10,215 nt of DNA from Lachnospiraceae bacterium (GTDB taxonomy: Bacteria; Bacillota; Clostridia; Lachnospirales; Lachnospiraceae): the NCBI GenBank assembly GCA_009774155.1, contig VSNE01000074.1:1-10215 (forward strand), in the 5' to 3' direction. Positions 5,950-10,215 of the stretch are shown here, piece after piece (position 1 is the first letter of the stretch; the number at the start of each line of letters is the position of its first letter). A model generated the notes under the pieces. It searched no databases. It saw only the letters and a list, made by a program, of their open reading frames with translations, and had not been told where the DNA came from. The translations under genes and the position numbers were made by a program.

Positions 5950-6468
5950 TCAGAATATCAGAATCACCAGGGCAGCCCCGCCCAGAATTCCCATGTACTG
6001 ATACAGCCTCCGGCGGCTTCCCGCCGCCTCCCGGGCCTGGCCGACTGACAGCCGCAGCTGCTCCAGATAATAGTCCAGCGCACTGACCTGCATCTCCACA
6101 TCCAGATACCCCAGCATGCTCCCCAGCTTTTTCAGATCTCCTATCTCCTTCCGGCTGATATGCAGCTCTGCCATATCATTTTTCAGGTTTCTGCCCCAGA
6201 TTTCCTCCGCAGTCTGTCCATTTCTCCTCTGAAGATCCCTGGCTGTATGCAGAAAAAATTCCCGGAAGGGATTCGGCGCGTTCCCTGCAAGATGCAGGAA
6301 TGCTTCCGCCAGAGGCTGATGCATATACCGGATTTCTCCCCGAAGCTGCAGCAACGCCTGCTGAAGCTCCTGAAGCTCCGTAATTCTCATCTCCAGCTCC
6401 CGCGCGCAGGTCAGGCCTATCCCTGTGCTTCCGGATAAAATACACAGAATTCCGAATATTTTCAGCAT
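5950..6468 (-). CDS. spoIIIAB: Stage III sporulation protein AB
   Basis: This 172-residue protein has nearly the same length as the B. subtilis homologue (171). It has an N-terminal hydrophobic segment (about residues 3-20), a long helical cytoplasmic region rich in Leu, Glu and Gln (24-150), and a C-terminal membrane helix (about 157-172) that ends at the stop. The family is compared with platform proteins of type II secretion and type IV pilus systems (GspF-like), and it probably links the AA ATPase to the membrane complex. The ATG at 6468 overlaps the end of spoIIIAA by 7 nt (ATGCTGA) and follows GGAGG at 6479-6475. Confidence 0.95.
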   Translation of the reverse strand: MLKIFGILCILSGSTGIGLTCARELEMRITELQELQQALLQLRGEIRYMHQPLAEAFLHLAGNAPNPFREFFLHTARDLQRRNGQTAEEIWGRNLKNDMAELHISRKEIGDLKKLGSMLGYLDVEMQVSALDYYLEQLRLSVGQAREAAGSRRRLYQYMGILGGAALVILIF

Positions 6469-7385
6469 ATCATTCCTCCCCGTCCTGTTTCACGGCCGTC
6501 CCTGTCCAGCAGCATTTTCACGCATCCTGGTTTTTTCCCGCAGTCCAGCACCACATACCGCTCAAACATCTTAAGCTCCATCATATCTTTTAAAACCGGC
6601 TTTTTTCTCAGTTCCTCCATGCTGCTGCCGTGAACGGTTGCCAGCAGTACGCAGCCGCAGTGCATGGCAGTCATCAGCGCCGCCAGCTCATCTGAGCTTC
6701 CGATCTCATCCACGGCAATTACCTTCGGCGACATGGAGCGGATCAGCATCATCATTCCCTCCGCCTTCGGGCATCCGTCCAGCACATCGGTGCGCATCCC
6801 CACATCATTTCCGGGAACCCCCCGAAAGCTTCCTGCTATCTCGGACCGCTCGTCCACTACTCCTACCGTCATTCCTCCGTTATACGGGCTTCCGTTGGAA
6901 ATCTGCCGGATGCAGTCGCGAAGAAGGGTCGTCTTTCCCCGCCCGGGGGCCGAGACAATCAGCGTATGCAGAAGCCTTCCGTTTTCCCACAGATGCGGAA
7001 GCAGTCCGTCCGCGCATCCTCTTATTTCATGGGCAAACCGGATATTCAGGGAGGAAATCTCTGTGATCGTCTTAATTTTCCGGCTTTCCAGAACGGTCCG
7101 TCCGGAAAGTCCTACCCTGTGCCCGCCCGGCAAGGACAAAAAGCCCTGCCGGATTTCGTCCTCATAAGCATACAGAGAATAGCTGCTTAGATAGGCAAGG
7201 ATCTCGTTCACCTGCGCCCCGTCCGTCACCCGCCCGGATATATATTCTCTGTTCCCGCACAGTACAGTCACCGGCCGGCCGGCCCGAATCCGTATTTCCT
7301 GCAAATTATTCGTGTTCACCCGAAGCTCTGCAAGCGCCTCCCGAAGCATTCCCGGAAAAATTGACAGTATCTCTTCACATTGCAT
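6462..7385 (-). CDS. spoIIIAA: Stage III sporulation protein AA, ATPase
   Basis: This is the cytoplasmic secretion-type ATPase thought to energise the SpoIIIA-SpoIIQ channel. It has 307 residues, the usual length. Visible motifs are Walker A APGRGKTT (146-153), an acidic DERSEI segment (178-183), Walker B VIAVDE (222-227) and a His-containing ATVHG (249-253) typical of GspE/VirB11-like ATPases. The N-terminal domain includes LQEIRIRAGRPV (28-39) and the GHRVGLSGR turn (88-96). The ATG at 7385 has AAGGAG 9 nt upstream (7400-7395). It is the first gene of the operon, directly below a sigma-E-like promoter. All catalytic motifs look intact. Confidence 0.97.
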   Translation of the reverse strand: MQCEEILSIFPGMLREALAELRVNTNNLQEIRIRAGRPVTVLCGNREYISGRVTDGAQVNEILAYLSSYSLYAYEDEIRQGFLSLPGGHRVGLSGRTVLESRKIKTITEISSLNIRFAHEIRGCADGLLPHLWENGRLLHTLIVSAPGRGKTTLLRDCIRQISNGSPYNGGMTVGVVDERSEIAGSFRGVPGNDVGMRTDVLDGCPKAEGMMMLIRSMSPKVIAVDEIGSSDELAALMTAMHCGCVLLATVHGSSMEELRKKPVLKDMMELKMFERYVVLDCGKKPGCVKMLLDRDGRETGRGGMIC

Positions 7386-7406
7386 GTTGTCCCACTCCTT
7401 AACTCA

Positions 7407-7434
7407 AATATATGAGAGCGGACAGGTTTTATGC
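7407..7434 (-). promoter_or_regulatory. Sigma-E-like promoter of the spoIIIA operon
   Basis: On the minus strand GCATAAA (7434-7428) fits the -35 pattern (K-M-ATATT, matching the first five positions). CATATATT (7414-7407) fits the -10 CATACA-n-T with one mismatch, after a 13-nt spacer. Mother-cell sigma-E control of spoIIIA is established in B. subtilis. Transcription would start near 7400, leaving a leader of only about 15 nt with the SD almost at its 5' end. Confidence 0.7.
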
Positions 7435-7437
7435 ATG

Positions 7438-7469
7438 AAAAAGAGCCGCTGCCTTACGGCAGCAGCTCT
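7438..7469 (-). terminator. Intrinsic terminator of pnp
   Basis: In the minus-strand RNA, AGAGCTGCTGCC (7469-7458) pairs over 12 positions, one of them G-U, with GGCAGCGGCTCT (7453-7442) around a GTAA tetraloop. A U run overlaps and follows the stem (7442-7438). It lies 14 nt past the pnp stop and just before the sigma-E-like promoter, separating the housekeeping pnp unit from spoIIIA. Confidence 0.95.
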
Positions 7470-7483
7470 TCTGAAACCATTCT

Positions 7484-9568
7484 TTATTTGCAGTCCTTGA
7501 TGGAAAAGCTGATACGTCCCATCTTGTCTTTTCCAAGGCAGACAACCTTTACCATATCGCCCAGGGTCAGAACATCCTCCACCCGGTTGATTCTCTCCTT
7601 TGCAATCTTGGAGATATGGACCATGCCCTCCTTGCCCGGAGCGAACTCCAAAAATGCTCCGAACTCCTTGATGCTGACAACCTTGCCGACGAACACCTGG
7701 CCCTCTTCAAACTCGGTAGTAATAATACGGACCATCTCTTTTGCCTTGTCCATCATTGTCTTGTCCGTTCCGCAGATAGATACGGCACCGTCATCCGTAA
7801 TGTCAATCTTTACTCCGGTCTGCTCGATAATGGCGTTGATGGTCTTGCCTCTCTGGCCAACCACATCCCCAATCTTCTGCGGATCGATCATCATCTGGAT
7901 AATCTTCGGCGCATACGCCCCAACCTCCGGACGGGGCGCCTCAATCGCCGGCTTCATGCACGTATCCATAATAAACATTCTGGCCTCGCGGCATCTTGCG
8001 ATAGCTCCTTCCACAATCGGCCTGGTCAGACCATGGATCTTGATATCCATCTGAATGGCGGTAATGCCCTCCGTTGTTCCGGTTACTTTAAAATCCATAT
8101 CTCCGAAGAAATCCTCCAGACCCTGGATATCCGTAAGGAGCACAAAATCGTCATCGGTCTCTCCGGTTACCAGACCGCAGGAAATACCTGCCACCATTTT
8201 CTTAATCGGCACTCCCGCCGCCATCAGTGACATACAGGATGCACAGGTGGAGGCCATGGAGGTGGAGCCATTGGACTCAAATGTCTCGGATACGGTACGG
8301 ATTGCATACGGAAACTCTTCCTCGCTTGGAAGCACCGGAATCAGCGCTCTCTCTGCCAGTGCGCCATGTCCGATCTCACGGCGTCCCGGCCCCCTGGACG
8401 GCTTGGTTTCACCGACAGAGTAGCTCGGGAAATTATAATGATGCATATAACGCTTGCTTACTTCATTTTCATCCAGTCCGTCGATTCTCTGCTGCTCGGA
8501 GAGGGGCGCCAGCGTACATACATTGCAGATCTGGGTCTGTCCGCGGGTGAACATAGCAGAGCCATGAACCCGGGGAATAATATCCACCTCTGCCGCCAGA
8601 GGACGAATCTGAGTAAGCTCACGGCCGTCCGGACGTTTGTGATCCTTTAAGATCATCTTGCGGACGGTCTTCTTCTGATACTGATATACCGCCTCACCCA
8701 GCGCCTCCAGCCATTCCTCGTTCTCTGCAAACGCCTCCTCCAGCTTCTCCGTAATCGCGCGGATATTTCCCTCGCGGGTCTGCTTGTCATCGGTAAATAC
8801 CGCTTTCTCCATCTCCGCGGGAGGAACAATCTCTTTGATTGCCGCAAACAGCTCCTCCGGAACCGCGCAGCTTATATATTCGTGCTTTGCCTTTCCTGTC
8901 TCGGCCACGATTTTCTCGATAAACGCAATCAACTGCTGATTAACCTCATGCGCCATATAGATTGCTTCGATCATCTTCTCCTCCGGAATCTCATTCGCTC
9001 CGGCCTCGATCATAATGACCTTTTCCTTGGTAGACGCAACCGTCAAATCCAAATCTCCGTTTTTCCACTGCTCCTGAGACGGATTAATAATAAATTCACC
9101 GTTGACCATGCCCACCTGGGTCATGGCGCACGGGCCGTCAAACGGGATATCGGATATACTGGCTGCAATCGCTGCGCCCAGCATCGCCACCAGCTCCGGG
9201 CGGCACTCCGGATCAACGCTCATTACCATATTGTTCAGGGTTACGTCATTTCTGTAATCCTTCGGGAAAAGCGGGCGCATCGGACGGTCAATTACGCGGG
9301 AGGTCAGCACCGCGTTCTCGGACGCTTTTCCCTCCCTCTTGTTAAAGCCTCCCGGAATCTTGCCCACCGCATATAATTTTTCTTCAAATTCCACACTCAG
9401 AGGAAAGAAGTCAATCCCCTCCCGGGGTTTGTCGGACGCGGTTGCGGTAGATAATACAACCGTATCTCCATAGTGCATAAATGCCGCGCCGTTTGCCTGA
9501 GCTGCCACTCGGCCAATATCCACCCTTAAGGTTCTGCCCGCCAGCTCCATTGTGTAACTCTTGTACAT
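7484..9568 (-). CDS. pnp: Polynucleotide phosphorylase (PNPase)
   Basis: This is a trimeric 3'-to-5' exoribonuclease that degrades RNA with phosphate, releasing nucleoside diphosphates. It has 694 residues, normal for the family. The domain order is first RNase PH domain (about 5-140), helical domain (about 240-310), second RNase PH domain (about 315-545), KH domain (about 553-612, GxxG loop GQRG at 571-574), and S1 domain (about 621-691). The active site is intact: FTRGQTQ (340-346), SNGSTSMAS (432-440) and EDFFGDMDFK (485-494), with D486, D492 and K494 in the positions of the catalytic residues. The ATG at 9568 has AAGGAG 5 nt upstream. It follows rpsO, as in many bacteria. I see no promoter between them, so expression probably depends on read-through past the rpsO terminator, with a long leader duplex as a likely processing site. 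Confidence 0.98.
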   Translation of the reverse strand: MYKSYTMELAGRTLRVDIGRVAAQANGAAFMHYGDTVVLSTATASDKPREGIDFFPLSVEFEEKLYAVGKIPGGFNKREGKASENAVLTSRVIDRPMRPLFPKDYRNDVTLNNMVMSVDPECRPELVAMLGAAIAASISDIPFDGPCAMTQVGMVNGEFIINPSQEQWKNGDLDLTVASTKEKVIMIEAGANEIPEEKMIEAIYMAHEVNQQLIAFIEKIVAETGKAKHEYISCAVPEELFAAIKEIVPPAEMEKAVFTDDKQTREGNIRAITEKLEEAFAENEEWLEALGEAVYQYQKKTVRKMILKDHKRPDGRELTQIRPLAAEVDIIPRVHGSAMFTRGQTQICNVCTLAPLSEQQRIDGLDENEVSKRYMHHYNFPSYSVGETKPSRGPGRREIGHGALAERALIPVLPSEEEFPYAIRTVSETFESNGSTSMASTCASCMSLMAAGVPIKKMVAGISCGLVTGETDDDFVLLTDIQGLEDFFGDMDFKVTGTTEGITAIQMDIKIHGLTRPIVEGAIARCREARMFIMDTCMKPAIEAPRPEVGAYAPKIIQMMIDPQKIGDVVGQRGKTINAIIEQTGVKIDITDDGAVSICGTDKTMMDKAKEMVRIITTEFEEGQVFVGKVVSIKEFGAFLEFAPGKEGMVHISKIAKERINRVEDVLTLGDMVKVVCLGKDKMGRISFSIKDCK

Positions 9569-9589
9569 AATATCTCCTTTCTGTCATTC

Positions 9590-9672
9590 TTTAGCAGAAG
9601 ATACCGAAACTACTGAAAAACGCAAATCCTGTCTGCGCTTTTCAGTGGTCTCGGAACCTATCTTCCACTAAA
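9590..9672 (-). ncRNA. Long leader duplex of pnp mRNA
   Basis: Nearly the whole stretch between the rpsO terminator and the pnp SD folds as one imperfect hairpin in the minus-strand RNA. From the outside, TTTAG pairs with CTAAA, then a 2x2 internal loop, GAAGATA with TATCTTC, a 4-nt GGTT bulge, and a stem of about 21 positions with two G-U pairs and one C-A mismatch, closed by a 9-nt loop (9633-9625). A duplex of about 33 pairs suits a double-strand-specific RNase III. In E. coli the pnp leader is cut by RNase III and PNPase then represses its own synthesis, and the same logic is inferred here. Confidence 0.7.
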
Positions 9673-9683
9673 AATCACAACTG

Positions 9684-9706
9684 AAAAAGGCGGAGAATTC
9701 TCCGCC
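9684..9706 (-). terminator. Intrinsic terminator of rpsO
   Basis: The perfect 18-nt palindrome at 9706-9689 forms a 7-bp GC-rich stem (GGCGGAG with CTCCGCC) around AATT, followed by five U residues (9688-9684). It starts 9 nt after the rpsO stop. The U run is short, so partial read-through into pnp is plausible. Confidence 0.93.
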
Positions 9707-9715
9707 CTATTCCAA

Positions 9716-9982
9716 TTATTTTCTCAGACCTAATTTAGCGATTAAAGCACGGTATCTCTCGATATCGGTTTTCTTTAAATATGCCAGCATGCCCCGTCTC
9801 TGACCTACCATTTTCAGAAGGCCTCTTCTGGAATGATGATCCTTCTGATTTGCCTTCAGATGCTCTGTAAGCTCCTGGATTCTTGCGGTCAGGATCGCTA
9901 CCTGTACCTCCGGTGAACCGGTGTCTCCTTCGCTGCGGCCATACTCTGCAATAATTGCCTGTTTCTTTTCCTTAGAAATCAT
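9716..9982 (-). CDS. rpsO: 30S ribosomal protein S15
   Basis: This is a primary 16S rRNA-binding protein of the small subunit platform, 88 residues, the standard length. Diagnostic features are the GDTGSPEVQVAILTARI segment (residues 19-35), KDHHSRRGLLKMVGQRRGML (47-66) and the C-terminal YLKKTDIERYRALIAKLGLRK region. The rRNA-contacting residues D20, T21, H41, H49, H50 and S51 are all present. The ATG at 9982 has a perfect AAGGAGG 8 nt upstream (9997-9991). It has its own promoter and a structured leader of about 120 nt, which could carry S15 autoregulation, and is followed by a terminator and pnp. Confidence 0.99.
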   Translation of the reverse strand: MISKEKKQAIIAEYGRSEGDTGSPEVQVAILTARIQELTEHLKANQKDHHSRRGLLKMVGQRRGMLAYLKKTDIERYRALIAKLGLRK

Positions 9983-10014
9983 TTTATTTTCCTCCTTACT
10001 TCTGTCTATCGCCT

Positions 10015-10066
10015 GTCATTAAGGGACGGTCGGAGTATCCGGTACCTGAATGACGGCTGACTGCCG
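10015..10066 (-). promoter_or_regulatory. Structured rpsO leader, candidate S15 autoregulatory site
   Basis: The minus-strand RNA has a nested hairpin. GTCATT (10054-10049) pairs with AATGAC (10020-10015); inside it, GGT pairs with ACC and CGGA with TCCG around a UAC loop. A small neighbouring hairpin, CGGC with GCCG, lies at 10066-10054, sharing one base with the first. The SD lies 17 nt downstream. S15 is known to repress its own translation through varied leader folds in several bacteria, so this is a natural candidate, but I cannot match it to a named S15-binding class. Confidence 0.5.
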
Positions 10067-10106
10067 AAGCCTTTCTGCAAATGCCCCGGCAAAATCATAC
10101 TCTCAC

Positions 10107-10135
10107 ACTTTAGCACAAATAATATGCTTTGTAAA
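10107..10135 (-). promoter_or_regulatory. Sigma-A promoter of rpsO
   Basis: The -35 is TTTACA (10135-10130, five of six consensus bases) and the -10 is TAAAGT (10112-10107, four of six), with a 17-nt spacer. A TGC directly before the -10 gives an extended -10 (TGn) element. The start would fall near 10100, giving a leader of about 118 nt. Confidence 0.72.
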
Positions 10136-10215
10136 GCAGATTTTTACCTGAGCTTCCGCACTTTTTATTATGAATGCCAAAAGCTCTTGCCGCCGGTCAT
10201 AATTATACAGCAGCA
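10136..10215. other. Right-edge region, no supported gene
   Basis: I see no recognisable coding sequence upstream of the rpsO promoter. GAGCTT and AAGCTC (10186-10181 and 10155-10150) form an inverted repeat that could close a hairpin, but no U run follows in either direction. A frame open to the window edge on the minus strand runs into the rpsO promoter and resembles no protein I recognise. Confidence 0.4.

Noticed and set aside
7431..8230. Two overlapping plus-strand open frames of more than 200 codons
   Set aside because: Both are antisense to the KH, S1 and second RNase PH regions of pnp, and one starts inside the pnp terminator. They are shadows of a well-conserved gene.
9569..9715. 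Separate promoter for pnp
   Set aside because: I looked for -35/-10 pairs between the rpsO terminator and the pnp SD and found none with acceptable hexamers and spacing; the region is taken up by the leader duplex.
10107..10215. C-terminus of an upstream gene such as ribF or truB
   Set aside because: A minus-strand frame is open from the edge to about 10105, but its residues do not match any family I know and it would run through the rpsO promoter.
1..10215. Mobile element, CRISPR array, toxin-antitoxin or defence system
   Set aside because: No transposase, integrase, long direct repeats, spaced repeats or unassigned small gene pairs are visible, and almost every base is accounted for by conserved housekeeping, sporulation or iron genes.

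Overview
This window looks like a chromosomal segment from an endospore-forming Clostridia, most plausibly a Lachnospiraceae-type gut anaerobe. The evidence is a complete eight-gene spoIIIA cluster, strong AGGAGG-type ribosome binding sites, fairly balanced base composition, and a feoA-feoB-small Cys-rich protein cassette typical of Firmicutes. I see no transposase, integrase, CRISPR array or tRNA. Every gene I can support is on the minus strand, so transcription runs from the right edge to the left.

Layout in order of transcription. (1) 10215-9684: a sigma-A-type promoter, a structured leader of about 120 nt, rpsO (ribosomal protein S15) and a strong intrinsic terminator. (2) 9672-7438: a long imperfect duplex fills the pnp leader, followed by pnp (polynucleotide phosphorylase) and another strong terminator. 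(3) 7434-2866: a sigma-E-like promoter, then spoIIIAA-AB-AC-AD-AE-AF-AG-AH. These are packed with 2-26 nt gaps or 4-7 nt overlaps, with most SD sequences overlapping the previous stop codon. (4) 2841-94: a sigma-A promoter whose start site lies in a perfect 7-1-7 Fur palindrome, a hairpin in the leader, then feoA, feoB and a 51-residue FeoB-associated Cys-rich membrane protein, ending at a GC-rich terminator. The leftmost 93 bases are AT-rich, with a palindrome and a possible promoter leading out of the window.

How the genes work together. rpsO-pnp is the conserved translation/RNA-decay pair. The spoIIIA operon encodes the mother-cell half of the SpoIIIA-SpoIIQ feeding channel: the AA ATPase, the AB platform-type protein, the AC/AD/AE membrane proteins, and AF/AG/AH. 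The feo cassette imports ferrous iron under Fur control.

The window is mostly ordinary core genome, and I found no convincing undescribed system. The points worth a second look are a SpoIIIAF of only 77 residues that lacks the whole soluble ring-building domain, a His-rich linker in FeoB, structured RNA leaders on rpsO, pnp and feoA, a cruciform between feoB and the Cys-rich gene, and the absence of a visible terminator between the sporulation operon and the iron operon.
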